The notes: generated from the letters alone by a model not told the origin. A DNA stretch of 64,000 nucleotides from Kribbella sindirgiensis (GCF_004331435.1 NZ_SJKA01000005.1:186001-250000), one strand, 5' to 3'. Shown: positions 35,011 to 45,275, counted from the stretch's first letter. Program-made: numbers and translations.

Positions 35011-37391
35011 GACCGGCTCCCTTCCTGGATGGCGGTCCAGACGCGGTACGGCGTACACGGCATCGGCACGTCCGTGACGCCGAGCGGCCGAAGAGCGTCG
35101 ACAATCGCATTGACGACAGCCGGCGTGGACGCGATCGTCCCGGCCTCGCCGACGCCCTTCACGCCCAGCTGGTTCGTCGTCGCGGGCGTCTCGGTCCGCG
35201 CCGCCTCGAAGCTCGGCAAATCAGGTGCTCCGGGCAACGTGTACTGGTCGAACGACCCGGTGACCAGCGTCCCGGAGTCGTCGTGCACCGCTTCCTCGTA
35301 CAGCGCCTGCGCGATGCCCTGCGCGAGACCGCCGTGCACCTGCCCCTCGACGATCATCGGGTTCACCACCACGCCGACATCGTCGACGCAGACGTACGAC
35401 CGGATCTTCGAGGCACCGGTCTCGGTGTCGACCTCGACCGCGCACAGGTGCGTGCCGTGCGGGAACGAGAAGTCGTCCGGGTCGAGGGTCGCGTCGGCGT
35501 CCAGGCACCCTTCGGCCGAGCCGTCGAGCTTGTGCCCCTGGAACACCGCGAACGCGAGCTCGGCCATCGTCATCCCGGCATCGGTCCCGCGCACGCCGTA
35601 CCGGCCGCCGCTGAAGTCGAGGTCGTCCGCGTTCGCCTCCAGCAGCTGCGCCGCGATCGGCTTCGCCTTCTCGATCACCTTGTCCGCGGCCGCCAGCACC
35701 GCCATACCGCCGACGGCCAGCGACCGCGATCCGTACGTGTCCAGCCCGCGGACCGCGACCTGGGTGTCACCGTGCAGTACTTCGACATCCTCGAACGCCA
35801 CGCCCAGCCGGTCCGCGACCAGCTGACTCCACGCAGTCTCGTGTCCCTGCCCGTGCGGACTCGTCCCGGTGACCACCTCGACCTTCCCGGTCGGCAGCAT
35901 CCGGACCGCGGCGTGCTCCCAGCCGCCGCCGACGTACCCCATCGAGCCGAGCCAGCGGGACGGGGCCAGGCCGCACATCTCGGTGAACGTCGAGACGCCG
36001 ATCCCGAGCTGCACCGGGTCGCCGGACTCGCGGCGCTTGCGTTGCTCGGCCCGCAGGTCGTCGTACCCGAACAGCTCGCGCGCCTTCGCGGTCGCCGCCT
36101 CGTAGTTGCCGGAGTCGTAGCGCAGCCCGGACACCGTCGAGAACGGGAACTCCTCGTGCTTGATCCAGTTCCGCTCGCGGATCTCGAGCGCGTCGACGCC
36201 GACCCTGGCGGCGAGCTCGTCCATCAGGCGCTCGATCGCGTACGTCGCCTCGGGCCGGCCGGCGCCGCGGTACGCGTCGGTCCACGTCTTGTTCGTGAAC
36301 ACGTTGGTGATGCCGAGGTGGTACGCCGGGAACTTGTAGATCCCGTTGTACATGAACGCCCCGAGCAGCGGGATCGCCGAGGTGACCAGGCCGAGGTACG
36401 CGCCCATGTCGGCGATCAGCTCGACCTTCAGCCCGGTGACCGTGCCGTCGGCGTTCGCGGCCAGTGTGAGCTGCTGCCACTGGTCCCGGCCGTGGTGCGC
36501 GGCCATCAACGACTCGGACCTGGATTCGGTGTACTTACAGGGCTTTCCGGTACGCCGGGCCGCGATGACCGTGAGGACTTCCTCCGGGGTGAACTGCAGC
36601 TTGCCGCCGAACCCGCCGCCGACGTCCGGCGCGATCACCCGGATCTTGCTCTCCGGGATGCCGAGCACGAGCGCGATGAAGATCTTCACGAAATGCGGTA
36701 CCTGGGTCGACGACCAGACGGTCATCTGTTCGGTTGTCGGATCGACGACAATCGACCGCGGCTCCATGAACGCCGGGATCAGCCGCTGCTGGCGGAACTC
36801 CTGCTCGATCACGATGCCGCCGTCGCGGGCGGCCGCGATCGCCGCCTCGACGTCGCCGCCGGTGCCGGACTCGGCCGAGTCGTAGGACCACACCGCGGAC
36901 ACGTTCGTCCCGAGATCCGGATGCGCGATCACCTCGTCGCGGGCGGCGGCCTTCAGTTCGAGGGCCGGTTCGAGTTCTTCGTAGTCGACGTCGACGAGGT
37001 CGGCGGCGTCGTTCGCCTCGGCCGCCGTCCGGGCCACGACCATCGCGACGATCTCACCGGCGAACGCGACGTGATCGACCGCCATCGACAGGTGCACGGG
37101 CGCCTTCTGGTCGGGGATGACGGCCCACGCGTTCGGCAGCGCGCCCTGCTCGTCGGCGATATCGGCGCCGGTGATCACCGCGACGACCCCGGTCGACGCT
37201 TTCGCGGCCTCGGTGTCGATCGACGTGATCCGGGCGTGCGCGAACGGGCTGCGCACCATCGCGATGTGCTGCAGACCGGGCAGCACGATGTTGTCGGTCC
37301 AGCGGGTCCGGCCGGTGATCAGCCGGGCGTCCTCCTTGCGCCGGCGGGAGGCGCCGATCTCGGCCGCCGGACGTTCCTCGGTGGCGGTCAT
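35007..37391 (-). CDS. Molybdenum hydroxylase large subunit (CoxL/XdhA-like)
   Basis: 794 aa with the Ald_Xan_dh domains: hammerhead domain (residues about 20-130), then the molybdopterin-binding region with GGGFGGKLQ and the catalytic-loop signature AYRGAGR. Aerobic CO dehydrogenases of form I carry AYRCSFR, so this is a form II/xanthine-dehydrogenase-like enzyme; the substrate is probably a heterocycle or aldehyde rather than CO. The conserved C-terminal Glu is seen in GVKGVGEAG. Catalytic subunit of the complex made with the two flanking genes. Confidence 0.92.
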   Translation of the reverse strand: MTATEERPAAEIGASRRRKEDARLITGRTRWTDNIVLPGLQHIAMVRSPFAHARITSIDTEAAKASTGVVAVITGADIADEQGALPNAWAVIPDQKAPVHLSMAVDHVAFAGEIVAMVVARTAAEANDAADLVDVDYEELEPALELKAAARDEVIAHPDLGTNVSAVWSYDSAESGTGGDVEAAIAAARDGGIVIEQEFRQQRLIPAFMEPRSIVVDPTTEQMTVWSSTQVPHFVKIFIALVLGIPESKIRVIAPDVGGGFGGKLQFTPEEVLTVIAARRTGKPCKYTESRSESLMAAHHGRDQWQQLTLAANADGTVTGLKVELIADMGAYLGLVTSAIPLLGAFMYNGIYKFPAYHLGITNVFTNKTWTDAYRGAGRPEATYAIERLMDELAARVGVDALEIRERNWIKHEEFPFSTVSGLRYDSGNYEAATAKARELFGYDDLRAEQRKRRESGDPVQLGIGVSTFTEMCGLAPSRWLGSMGYVGGGWEHAAVRMLPTGKVEVVTGTSPHGQGHETAWSQLVADRLGVAFEDVEVLHGDTQVAVRGLDTYGSRSLAVGGMAVLAAADKVIEKAKPIAAQLLEANADDLDFSGGRYGVRGTDAGMTMAELAFAVFQGHKLDGSAEGCLDADATLDPDDFSFPHGTHLCAVEVDTETGASKIRSYVCVDDVGVVVNPMIVEGQVHGGLAQGIAQALYEEAVHDDSGTLVTGSFDQYTLPGAPDLPSFEAARTETPATTNQLGVKGVGEAGTIASTPAVVNAIVDALRPLGVTDVPMPCTPYRVWTAIQEGSRS

Positions 37392-37876
37392 TGTGCACCT
37401 CCGGCCGCGCTGGGCTGAGGTGCCGCCGCCGCGGCTTGGACCGCCTTGACGATGTTCTGGTAGCCGGTGCAGCGGCAGAGGTTGCCCTCCAGCCCGAGCC
37501 GGATGTCGTCTTCACTCGGATTCGGATTGTCGGCAATCAGATCGATGGATTGCATGATCATGCCTGGTGTGCAGTATCCGCACTGCAGGGCGTGGTTCTC
37601 GTGGAAGGCCTGCTGCATCGGGTGCAGCTCGCCGTTCGTCGCGAGACCTTCGATGGTGGTGATCTCGTGACCGTCTGCCTGGACCGCGAGCAACGAGCAG
37701 GACTTCACACTCCGCCCGTCCAGATGGACCGTACAGGCGCCGCAGTTGCCGGTGTCGCAACCGACCACGGTGCCCGTCTTCCCCAGTTGCTCGCGCAGAT
37801 ACAGCACGAGCAGCGTGCGCGGCTCCACTTCGTCAGTGAAGCTGCTTCCGTCGACCTTGACCGTGATCCGGGTCAT
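37388..37876 (-). CDS. Molybdenum hydroxylase 2Fe-2S subunit (CoxS-like)
   Basis: 162 aa. N-terminal plant-type ferredoxin cluster ligands in [16 protein letters not shown] plus a downstream Cys (VKSCSLL), and the C-terminal helical second cluster (QCGYCTPGM and [12 protein letters not shown]). It carries electrons from the molybdenum site to FAD. Overlaps the large-subunit gene (ATGA). A site GATTGTCGGCAATC, one mismatch from the regional palindrome, lies inside (37525-37538). Confidence 0.94.
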   Translation of the reverse strand: MTRITVKVDGSSFTDEVEPRTLLVLYLREQLGKTGTVVGCDTGNCGACTVHLDGRSVKSCSLLAVQADGHEITTIEGLATNGELHPMQQAFHENHALQCGYCTPGMIMQSIDLIADNPNPSEDDIRLGLEGNLCRCTGYQNIVKAVQAAAAAPQPSAAGGAQ

Positions 37877-37948
37877 CGCCCCGCCTCCAGATGTCAGCTA
37901 TCGCCGTACGTTTGATCCTGCTCCTGTTGTGATGTGCACCACAAGATT

Positions 37949-39064
37949 TCAGTGGTGGATGGGTCCTGCTGCCGCGGAGAGTCGTTGCCCGGCGCCACCC
38001 CAGCGCTGGGCGATGATCTCGGCGGCGATACTCACCGCGGTCTCCTCCGGCGTCCGGGCGCCGAGGTCGAGGCCGATCGGGCTCGACAGTCGCGCCACTT
38101 CCGCCTCGGTCAGTCCCGCTTCCCGCAACCGCTTCAGCCGGTCGTCGTGCGTGCGCCGCGAGCCCATCGCGCCGATGTAGGCGACCTGCGGCAGCCGCAA
38201 CGCGACCTCCAGCAGCGGTACGTCGAACTTCGGGTCGTGCGTCAGTACGCAGATCACCGTCCGGTCGTCGATCCGGCCGGCCGCCGCCTCACCGGACAGG
38301 TACCGGTGCGGCCAGTCGACAATCACCTCGTCGGCGAAGGGAAAACGGGACGCGGTCGCGAACACCGCGCGCGCGTCGCACACCGTCACCCGGTACCCGA
38401 GGAACGCGCCGAGCCGTCCGACCGCCGCCGCGAAGTCGATCGCCCCGAACACCAGCAACCGCGGCACCGGCGCGTACGACGACACGAAAACCCGCATCCC
38501 CTCCCCCCGCCGCTGCCCGTCCGGCCCGTACTCCAACGTCTCCGATCGTCCATTTGCCAACAATCCGCGTGCATCGTCCAGCACCGCATCATCAGCCCGA
38601 TCCGAACCGAGCCCTCCGCCCGACGCGTCCGGGCGGATGATCAGGCGACGGCCGAGGCGTGCCGGGTCTGGGTGGGCGACGACGGTGGCGACCGCGACCG
38701 GGCGGCCCTCGGCGATGTCTGCTGCCACGTCCTCCAGTTCGGGGAACGTCGTGCGGTCGATCTTCTCGACGAAGATGTCGAGGATGCCGCCGCAGGTGAG
38801 GCCGACCGCGAACGCCGACTCGTCGCTCACGCCGTACCGTTGCAGCACCGGCTCGCCCGACGCGAGGATCTCCTCGCCGAGCTGGTAGACCGCGCCCTCG
38901 ACGCAGCCGCCCGACACGCTGCCGACCACCTCCAGCTCAGGCCCGACCAGCATCACCGCGCCCGGCGGCCGCGGCGCCGAGTCGAACGTCGCGACAACGG
39001 TGCCGACGGCAACCGATTCGCCGGCCTGCCACCACGCCAGCAGCTTGTCGAGCACGTCACGCAT
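37949..39064 (-). CDS. XdhC/CoxI family molybdenum cofactor maturation protein
   Basis: 371 aa from ATG 39064. An N-terminal XdhC/CoxI domain ([28 protein letters not shown] with conserved Cys) and a C-terminal Rossmann domain ([28 protein letters not shown]). It binds molybdopterin and helps sulfurate and insert it into the hydroxylase. It is separated from the structural genes by 72 bp and overlaps the CoxE-like gene by 8 bp. Confidence 0.9.
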   Translation of the reverse strand: MRDVLDKLLAWWQAGESVAVGTVVATFDSAPRPPGAVMLVGPELEVVGSVSGGCVEGAVYQLGEEILASGEPVLQRYGVSDESAFAVGLTCGGILDIFVEKIDRTTFPELEDVAADIAEGRPVAVATVVAHPDPARLGRRLIIRPDASGGGLGSDRADDAVLDDARGLLANGRSETLEYGPDGQRRGEGMRVFVSSYAPVPRLLVFGAIDFAAAVGRLGAFLGYRVTVCDARAVFATASRFPFADEVIVDWPHRYLSGEAAAGRIDDRTVICVLTHDPKFDVPLLEVALRLPQVAYIGAMGSRRTHDDRLKRLREAGLTEAEVARLSSPIGLDLGARTPEETAVSIAAEIIAQRWGGAGQRLSAAAGPIHH

Positions 39065-40145
39065 CGGCCACCACCTCCAGGAGTTCGGCGAAGCTGGCCA
39101 GGCTGTGCCCGGCGACGAGGTCGTCCAGGTGCGGCAGTACGGCGACGATCCCGGCCTGCACCGGCTCGTACCCGCGCTTGCCGCGATGCGGATTGAGCCA
39201 CACCACGCGATGCGCCAGCCCCGCCAGCCGCTGCAGTTGCGCACCGAGCAGCGACGCGTCACCGCGCTCCCACCCATCACTGCACACCACGACGACGGCC
39301 CGCCGCGCCGTACCGCGCTGGCCCCAGCGATCCAGGAACACCTTCAGCACCTCACCCAGCCGCGTCCCACCCGACCAGTCCGGTACGACGTCACCCGCCA
39401 ACCGCAACGCGAACTCGGGATCGCGATGCCGCAGCGCCGGGGTGACGCGAGTGAGCCGCGTGCCGATCGTGAAGACCTCGACCGAGCGCGGCGCCTGCTG
39501 GACCAGCACGTGCGCGAGCCGCAGCAGACTGTCGGCGTACGGGCCCATGGAGCCGGAGACGTCGATCAGCACGACGACGCGCCGCGGCCGCACGCCCAGG
39601 CGGCGGTAGCGGACACGGCCTGGTTCGCCGACCTGGCGCAGCTGGGCCCGCAGCGTACGGCGCGGGTCGATCTCGCCGCGATGGGACGGGCGGCGACGGT
39701 TCGCGCGGCGGAGCGGGATCTGCGGACGGAGGGTGCCGAACAGGCGAGCGAGCTCGGCGCGGTCGGCAGCAGACAGTTCGGCGACGTCGCGGTGCCGGAG
39801 GACTTCCGTCGTACTCGCGGAGACGTTCAAGGTGTGGTCGCCGTCGGTTCCTTCGGCTCCTTCGCCGAGGTTCGCCTGGACGGAGGACTGCGGGGTCCGG
39901 CTCGGGACGACGCCGCGCGATCGGTCGCCGGTGAACCAGGCCGCGAACACCTCGTCGTACCGGGCCGTGTCGTCGGGGCCGCTGCACAGGGCGGCGCGGC
40001 CGGCCCAGTACACGTCGGCGGTCTGGGTCGGGTCGAGGGCCGCGACCGCTTGGAGGAAGAGGTGTACGCGATCGGCAGTGACCGGGAGGCCGGCGTGGCG
40101 CAGGGCTGCCGCGAAACCGGTGAGCGCCAAGTCCGGCTCGGTCAT
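39057..40145 (-). CDS. VWA domain-containing CoxE-like protein
   Basis: 362 aa. The C-terminal half is a von Willebrand A domain with MIDAS motif DVSGSMGPY and the later CSDGWERGD. The N-terminal half is the usual CoxE helical part. With the MoxR ATPase gene just upstream it forms the AAA/VWA pair (CoxD-CoxE) needed for maturation of the [CuSMoO2] or Mo centre in CO dehydrogenase-type enzymes. Cytoplasmic, possibly membrane-associated. Confidence 0.9.
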   Translation of the reverse strand: MTEPDLALTGFAAALRHAGLPVTADRVHLFLQAVAALDPTQTADVYWAGRAALCSGPDDTARYDEVFAAWFTGDRSRGVVPSRTPQSSVQANLGEGAEGTDGDHTLNVSASTTEVLRHRDVAELSAADRAELARLFGTLRPQIPLRRANRRRPSHRGEIDPRRTLRAQLRQVGEPGRVRYRRLGVRPRRVVVLIDVSGSMGPYADSLLRLAHVLVQQAPRSVEVFTIGTRLTRVTPALRHRDPEFALRLAGDVVPDWSGGTRLGEVLKVFLDRWGQRGTARRAVVVVCSDGWERGDASLLGAQLQRLAGLAHRVVWLNPHRGKRGYEPVQAGIVAVLPHLDDLVAGHSLASFAELLEVVADA

Positions 40146-40151
40146 CGGGGA

Positions 40152-41042
40152 TCAGCTCGCCAGCAAACGGTCGAGCGATTCGCGGACGCGGTCGGTGTCC
40201 TCGCGGTACTTCAGGACCGCGCCGAGCGTCGCGGCCGCCGTCTCCACGTCGAGTACGTCGGCGCCGAGCGCGTCGAGAGCTCGCGCCCAGTCGAGGGTCT
40301 CGGCGACGCCGGGCGGTTTGAGCAGGTCGAGATCGCGCATCCGCTGCACCGACCGCGTGACCTGTTCGGCGAGCCGCGCGGACACCTCGGGCAGTCGCGT
40401 CCGGACGATCTCGATCTCACGCGCCAGACCCGGATGGTCGATCCAGTGGTACAGGCACCGGCGCTTCAGCGCGTCGTGCACCTCGCGGGTCCGGTTCGAC
40501 GTCAGCACCACGATCGGCGGTACCTCGGCGGTGATCGTCCCGAGCTCCGGAATCGTCACCTCGTACGTCGACAGCACCTCGAGCAGAAACGCCTCGAACT
40601 CGTCGTCGGCCCGGTCGATCTCGTCGACGAGCAGTACGGCGGGACTCTCGCGCAACGCCCGCAGGACCGGACGCGACAACAGGAACCGTTCGTCGAACAG
40701 GCTCTTCTCGACCTCTTCGACCGCCGCGTCGGAACTCGTCGCCTCGACGGTCCGCAGATGCAGGATCTGCCGGGGAAAGTCCCAGTCGTAGAGCGCCTGC
40801 GACGCGTCGATGCCCTCGTAGCACTGCAGCCGGATCAGGTCCAGGTCGAGCGCCTCGGCCAGCGCCGACGCGAGTGACGTCTTGCCGGTGCCCGGCTCGC
40901 CTTCGAGCAGCAACGGGCGGTGCAACGCGAGCGCGAGATACCCGACCGTGGCCAAGCCCTCTCCGGCTAGATACCCGGTCGCCCGCAGACACTCGGCCAG
41001 TTCTCCCGCCGAGCCGACGGCACTCACTCCTTCAGCATTCAC
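40152..41042 (-). CDS. MoxR family AAA ATPase (CoxD-like)
   Basis: 296 aa. Walker A EGEPGTGKTSLA, Walker B AVLLVDEIDRADDE, sensor 1 in VVLTSNRTRE and the Arg finger region ALKRRCLYHW. MoxR ATPases work with VWA proteins as chaperones for metal enzyme assembly. It lies 6 bp before the CoxE-like gene and 36 bp after the MocA-like gene. Confidence 0.92.
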   Translation of the reverse strand: MNAEGVSAVGSAGELAECLRATGYLAGEGLATVGYLALALHRPLLLEGEPGTGKTSLASALAEALDLDLIRLQCYEGIDASQALYDWDFPRQILHLRTVEATSSDAAVEEVEKSLFDERFLLSRPVLRALRESPAVLLVDEIDRADDEFEAFLLEVLSTYEVTIPELGTITAEVPPIVVLTSNRTREVHDALKRRCLYHWIDHPGLAREIEIVRTRLPEVSARLAEQVTRSVQRMRDLDLLKPPGVAETLDWARALDALGADVLDVETAAATLGAVLKYREDTDRVRESLDRLLAS

Positions 41043-41078
41043 CTACTTCCGGGCCTTGCCAACCCTCACCGCCAACCC

Positions 41079-41654
41079 TCACCCGTGCCCGGGCGGCAAT
41101 TCCCCCACCGTGTCGACGTCCACCCCGTCAGCCACATCCCCGCACTCCACCAGCACGACGTCGTGTTCCCGCAAGTACCCCCGAGCCCCCTCGTCACCCC
41201 GCGCCGACGCGATCACCCCGTCCCAGTGGTCCCGCCCGATCACCACCGGATGCCCAGGCGCCCCGTCGTACGTCGCTCGCACCAGCGCGTCATCCCCCGC
41301 CTGATCCACCACCCGCCGCACCGCATCAACCGTCACCCCAGGCACATCCACCGGAAGCACAACCACCGCCTCCGACACCGCGTCCGCCGAGCGAAGACCG
41401 GCGCGAAGTGATGCCCCCATCCCCTCGTTCCAGTCGGTTGCCTCGACAACCTCGACCGGTTCGCCGGACAGCTCCGCACGCACCTGATCCGCGGCTGCAC
41501 CGACGACTACCACGACCGGTGAGCAGCCTGCCTCGGTGAGTAGGCGGGCGGTGCGGGCGGCCCACGTGACTCCGGCGGCGTCGCGGACGAGTGCCTTCGG
41601 CGTACCCATCCGGCGCCCGGCGCCCGCGGCCAGCACCAGCCCTGCGCTCTTCAC
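41079..41654 (-). CDS. Molybdenum cofactor nucleotidyltransferase (MocA-like)
   Basis: 191 aa. GT-A/MobA-like fold: LAAGAGRRMGTPKALV nucleotide-binding loop, VVLPVDVPGVT with metal-binding Asp, and GHPVVIGRDHWDG. MocA transfers CMP to molybdopterin to make the cytosine dinucleotide cofactor used by xanthine-dehydrogenase-type enzymes. First gene of the leftward eight-gene operon, so cofactor finishing is coupled to enzyme production. Confidence 0.9.
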   Translation of the reverse strand: MKSAGLVLAAGAGRRMGTPKALVRDAAGVTWAARTARLLTEAGCSPVVVVVGAAADQVRAELSGEPVEVVEATDWNEGMGASLRAGLRSADAVSEAVVVLPVDVPGVTVDAVRRVVDQAGDDALVRATYDGAPGHPVVIGRDHWDGVIASARGDEGARGYLREHDVVLVECGDVADGVDVDTVGELPPGHG

Positions 41655-41736
41655 AGCGGCAGCGTACTGATTTCACACTCTGAGCAGTGACGGGTGCCAA
41701 GCGGCGTGCCGCGATCGGCGTGCGACGATATCTGAC

Positions 41737-42918
41737 GTGACGACGATCGCAGACGGCTCGAAGTCCCTTCCGTTGCTGTTCCTCGGGCAGAACACGGACC
41801 CGCACTCCGAGCGCGGTGTCGAGTGCCCAGGCGCGCTCCCGCCGGCGTCCGACCCGGACCTGGTCGAGCGGGCCCTGAAGGCGAAGGCGGCGCTCGGCGA
41901 TCAGGTGTTCGTGCTCGGGCACCACTACCAGCGCGACGAGGTGATCCAGTTCGCGGACGTCACCGGTGACTCGTTCAAGCTCGCCCGCGACGCCGCTGCT
42001 CGCCCGGACGCGCCGTACATCGTGTTCTGCGGTGTGCACTTCATGGCGGAGTCCGCGGACATCCTGACCAACGACGAGCAGACGGTGATCCTGCCGGACC
42101 TCGCGGCGGGCTGCTCGATGGCGGACATGGCGCGCATCCAGCAGGTCGAGGCCGCCTGGGACGCGCTCGCCGACGCCGGCGTCGCGGATGTGACGGTGCC
42201 GGTCACGTACATGAACTCCAGCGCCGACATCAAGGCGTTCTGCGGCCGCAACGGCGGCGTCGTGTGTACGTCGAGCAACGCGGAGACCGCGCTGAACTGG
42301 GCGTTCGAGCAGGGCGAGAAGGTCCTGTTCCTCCCGGATCAGCACCTCGGCCGCAACACCGCCGTACTGCAGCTGGGTCTGTCGCTCGACGACTGCGTGG
42401 TCTACGACCCGCACAAGCCGAACGGCGGCCTGACGAACGAGCAGCTCGCCGCGGCGAAGATGATCCTGTGGCGCGGGCACTGCTCGGTACACGGCCGCTT
42501 CACCGCCGAGTCCGTCGACGACGTCCGCGCCCGCGTCCCCGGCGTGAACGTCATCGTCCACCCCGAGTGCCGCCACGAGGTGGTCACGAAGGCGGATCAG
42601 GTCGGCTCGACGGAGTACATCATCAACGCCCTGGAGACCGCCGAACCCGGTACGTCGTGGGCCGTCGGCACCGAACTCAACCTGGTCCAGCGTCTCGCGA
42701 AGCAGCACACCGACAAGAACATCGTCTTCCTCGACAAGACGGTCTGCTACTGCGCCACGATGAACCGCATCGACCTCCCGCACTTCGTCTGGGCCCTCGA
42801 AAACCTGGTCGCCGGCCATGTCGTCAACCCCATCAAGGTCGACCCCGACACCCAGCACCACGCCAAGGTAGCCCTCGACCGCATGCTCGCCCTCCCAGGC
42901 AAAACCGCCCGCGACTGA
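41737..42918 (+). CDS. nadA: Quinolinate synthase
   Basis: 393 aa, GTG start. Quinolinate synthase makes quinolinate from iminoaspartate and dihydroxyacetone phosphate in NAD synthesis. The [4Fe-4S] cysteines are visible in VFCGVHFMAE, VHPECRHEV and TVCYCATMNRI; LGHHYQRDEV and YMNSSADIKAFC are further signatures. It is not accompanied by nadB or nadC here. Its stop codon lies in the left arm of a hairpin shared with the convergent gene. Confidence 0.95.
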   Translation: MTTIADGSKSLPLLFLGQNTDPHSERGVECPGALPPASDPDLVERALKAKAALGDQVFVLGHHYQRDEVIQFADVTGDSFKLARDAAARPDAPYIVFCGVHFMAESADILTNDEQTVILPDLAAGCSMADMARIQQVEAAWDALADAGVADVTVPVTYMNSSADIKAFCGRNGGVVCTSSNAETALNWAFEQGEKVLFLPDQHLGRNTAVLQLGLSLDDCVVYDPHKPNGGLTNEQLAAAKMILWRGHCSVHGRFTAESVDDVRARVPGVNVIVHPECRHEVVTKADQVGSTEYIINALETAEPGTSWAVGTELNLVQRLAKQHTDKNIVFLDKTVCYCATMNRIDLPHFVWALENLVAGHVVNPIKVDPDTQHHAKVALDRMLALPGKTARD

Positions 42919-42950
42919 CCATCGCCGACTACCACTGACACGATGGTCAG
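42915..42950. terminator. Hairpin spanning both stop codons of convergent genes
   Basis: CTGACCATCG (42915-42924) pairs perfectly with CGATGGTCAG (42941-42950) around a 16-nt loop. The nadA stop is in the left arm and the stop of the AbiEi/DUF559 gene in the right arm. Probably a compact bidirectional terminator. Confidence 0.72.
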
Positions 42951-43909
42951 GCGGGGCGGCGGTGGCGGTTGAGGGTTCGGAGGAGGGCGGCAGCCAGCGC
43001 GGCGGGGTGGTCGAAGTCAGACCAGTCGGTGCGAACGACGGTGAGACCGAGGGCGCGGAGGCGGTCCTCTCGGCGTTTCTCCCGGATCAGCACGTCGGGA
43101 GAACCGCCGCCGTACTTCAGCGCTCCGTCGAACTCGACCACCGTGTTGTACCCGTCGAAGTCGAAGTCGACCCGGCCAACAAGTCCGAGGCGATCGTAGA
43201 ACTCGGTCTGCAGCCTGGGCTCCGGCATCCCATGCTCATGCATAAGGACGCGAAGTCGCGACTCACCGACCGACTCGGCCAGTCCGTTCCCGAATCGCAG
43301 TGCCCTGCGGGCCGTTGCTGATCCGGGCCAGAACGTGCTCGCGGACTGCAAGCGCTGTACTTCGTCCTCGCCGAGGTTGCCGGCGCGAAGAGCAGCGTCG
43401 AAGCCCACCACCCCCACCTCGAACGATGTCGTACACGCGGATTCGAGGGCCGCACGCGCCACGCTGGTCACGAGTCGGCCGTCGACAACAGTCAGGTCGG
43501 CAGCAGTCAGCACGCCGAGGTGATGCTGTACGCCGGCAACGAGGCCACCGGACTGTCCGTCCAGCCGGGTAACGTGCACCCGGCCGAGATCGAGGCCCCA
43601 CGTCGGCAGGCCGTGCAGGACCAAGGCCGACTGATGGCTGACGGCAACAGAACGCGCGCGGATCGCGTTCATCACCGCGTGCATCTGGCGGAGATGCGTC
43701 CAGCGGGCGCGTTCCCATGGCGGCGGAGCAGCCAGGTCGAGCTTCTCGGCGTACTGGCCGCGCCGGATCTGTTCCCAGCTGCCGTCCCGCAGGTGGCGGA
43801 CGATCTGCTCGTGGGTACATCCGCTGGCGAGCGCCTGCCGACGGCTGAACACGCCGCCCTGGTGCGCCGCGATCAGTCTGAGCCGTTCGTTCACGCAGCA
43901 AGCATCCAC
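42947..43909 (-). CDS. AbiEi-like antitoxin N-domain plus DUF559 nuclease-like domain protein
   Basis: 320 aa from GTG 43909 (GGGGG upstream); GTG 43894 is also possible. N-terminal winged-helix-like segment resembles the type IV AbiEi antitoxin domain (AAHQGGVFSRRQALASGCTH). The C-terminal part is DUF559/VSR-like, with VGRVDFDFDGYNTVVEFDG and a trailing EKRREDRLRALGLTVVR, keeping the Asp/Glu residues of the nuclease fold. Common in actinobacteria as a single gene without an AbiEii toxin; none is adjacent here. Function unknown. Confidence 0.78.
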   Translation of the reverse strand: MDACCVNERLRLIAAHQGGVFSRRQALASGCTHEQIVRHLRDGSWEQIRRGQYAEKLDLAAPPPWERARWTHLRQMHAVMNAIRARSVAVSHQSALVLHGLPTWGLDLGRVHVTRLDGQSGGLVAGVQHHLGVLTAADLTVVDGRLVTSVARAALESACTTSFEVGVVGFDAALRAGNLGEDEVQRLQSASTFWPGSATARRALRFGNGLAESVGESRLRVLMHEHGMPEPRLQTEFYDRLGLVGRVDFDFDGYNTVVEFDGALKYGGGSPDVLIREKRREDRLRALGLTVVRTDWSDFDHPAALAAALLRTLNRHRRPA

Positions 43910-43962
43910 CGATCTGCCCCCGTCCGGGCGCCCTCACCCCAGATCTGTGGACAACTCCACCA

Positions 43963-44036
43963 GGGGATATCCACTGCCGTTGTGGGTTCTCCTCTCTAAT
44001 ACCAACGGAGAACCCCCAACACGGAGGGATATCCCC
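43963..44036. repeat. 74-bp imperfect fold-back inverted repeat
   Basis: Two 30-nt arms (43963-43992 and 44007-44036) match at 23 of 30 positions. Outer blocks are GGGGATATCC and inner blocks GGGTTCTCC/GGAGAACCC, loop of 14 nt. It lies in the 178-bp gap after the GT4 gene and before the start of the AbiEi/DUF559 gene (both leftward). It may be a terminator for the former or a leader/regulatory structure for the latter. Confidence 0.8.
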
Positions 44037-44087
44037 TCGCGTGCGGCCGGCAGAAGCCTCTCGCGGTTCGGTTTGGCGGTGCTGGGG

Positions 44088-45275
44088 TTAGCGGGACACC
44101 CGGGCGGGGGTGTACCAGGTGGCCAGGAGGTCGGGGAGGCGGTCGGGGCCCCAGCGGTCTACGGGGGTTATGCGGCCGTTGAGGGAGGCCAGGCCGCGGG
44201 CCAGTTCGCCTACTACGTCGCCTTGCCAGGGGACGGTGGCGCCTTCGTCGGGGCCGACGATGACGGCGGGGCCGCCGCGGTCCACGCAGACCACCGGGCA
44301 GCCGGAGGCCAGGGCTTCGGTGACGGCCCAGCCGGCGGCTTCGCGGAAGGCGGGGGCGAGGAGCGCGTCGGCGCGGAACATCGCGGCCAGGACCTCCTCG
44401 CGGGGCAGGGCGCCCATGAACTCGACGCGGTCGCGGACGCCGAGCTGCCAGGCCAGGCTTTCCGCGCGTCCCCAGTCGGGGCCGTCTCCGATGATGCGGA
44501 GCTCCCAGTTGGCCGCCTCGGGGCGGGCCAGCGCGCTGATCGCGAGCAGCACGCCCTTCCACGGGATCAACCGCCCGACGAACAGCGCCGTCTTCACACC
44601 GGGAGCACCGAACGGCTCGTACGGACCGGACGCGGTGAAGCGCCGGATCGCCACGTTGGGCTGGACCACGATCTCCCGGGCGTACGGCGCGAACGCCTCC
44701 GCGACATCGTTGTTCTGGGCAACCATCAGGTCCGCGGTCTGCGCCATCCGCCGGCCGGTCGCGCGGCGCCGGAGCCCGGTGTACGCACGGCGTACCAGCT
44801 CCGCCACCACACCACGGGCGCCGAGCCAGTGCGCCATCGACAGCGGCGCGCTCGTCGACCCGCCGACGGGTCCCCAGATCACCTTCGCCGACGACGGTTC
44901 GACCACGCCGGCGCCCATCCAGTCGACCGCGAAGGTCAAATGATGGATCACATCGAACGACTGCTCCGCGTGCAGGCGCCGCGCCGTACGCCGCGCCAGG
45001 CCCTGCCACAACGGGTAGTACCAGTACACGTCCGAGGGCCGTCGCCGCAGCCGCAGGATCCACCGCGGCAGCTCGAGCGGTACGACGGTCAGACCGGGCA
45101 CCGGTCGCGCCGCGAGCTCTTCCTCGATCTCGTGGACGAACTTGCCCCGGGTCAGCAGCCAGACGTCGTGGTCCCGCGCCGCCGCCTTCGCCCACGCCCA
45201 CCCCGCGCCCGGCTCGGACCCGCCCGTCGGCCGGCAGGCGTACGCGCTGAGCAGTACCTTCGGCCGGCCGTACAT
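44088..45275 (-). CDS. Glycosyltransferase family 4
   Basis: 395 aa. GT-B fold: N-terminal VLLSAYACRPTGGSEPGAGW acceptor-domain loop. C-terminal sugar-nucleotide domain with ALFVGRLIPWKG, RIIGDGPDWGR and the EX7E-type motif in FREAAGWAVTEALASGCPVV. It transfers a sugar onto a glycan or lipid acceptor at the cytoplasmic membrane face. It overlaps the cytidylyltransferase gene by 1 bp (TGATG), so it is the last gene of an operon that includes CDP-alcohol enzymes. Confidence 0.9.
   Translation of the reverse strand: MYGRPKVLLSAYACRPTGGSEPGAGWAWAKAAARDHDVWLLTRGKFVHEIEEELAARPVPGLTVVPLELPRWILRLRRRPSDVYWYYPLWQGLARRTARRLHAEQSFDVIHHLTFAVDWMGAGVVEPSSAKVIWGPVGGSTSAPLSMAHWLGARGVVAELVRRAYTGLRRRATGRRMAQTADLMVAQNNDVAEAFAPYAREIVVQPNVAIRRFTASGPYEPFGAPGVKTALFVGRLIPWKGVLLAISALARPEAANWELRIIGDGPDWGRAESLAWQLGVRDRVEFMGALPREEVLAAMFRADALLAPAFREAAGWAVTEALASGCPVVCVDRGGPAVIVGPDEGATVPWQGDVVGELARGLASLNGRITPVDRWGPDRLPDLLATWYTPARVSR

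Noticed and set aside
35007..37391. Classical aerobic CO dehydrogenase (form I)
   Set aside because: The active-site loop reads AYRGAGR rather than AYRCSFR, so the CO-specific Cys is absent.
42947..43909. Complete AbiE-type toxin-antitoxin system
   Set aside because: Only the AbiEi-like/DUF559 protein is present; no AbiEii nucleotidyltransferase toxin is adjacent.
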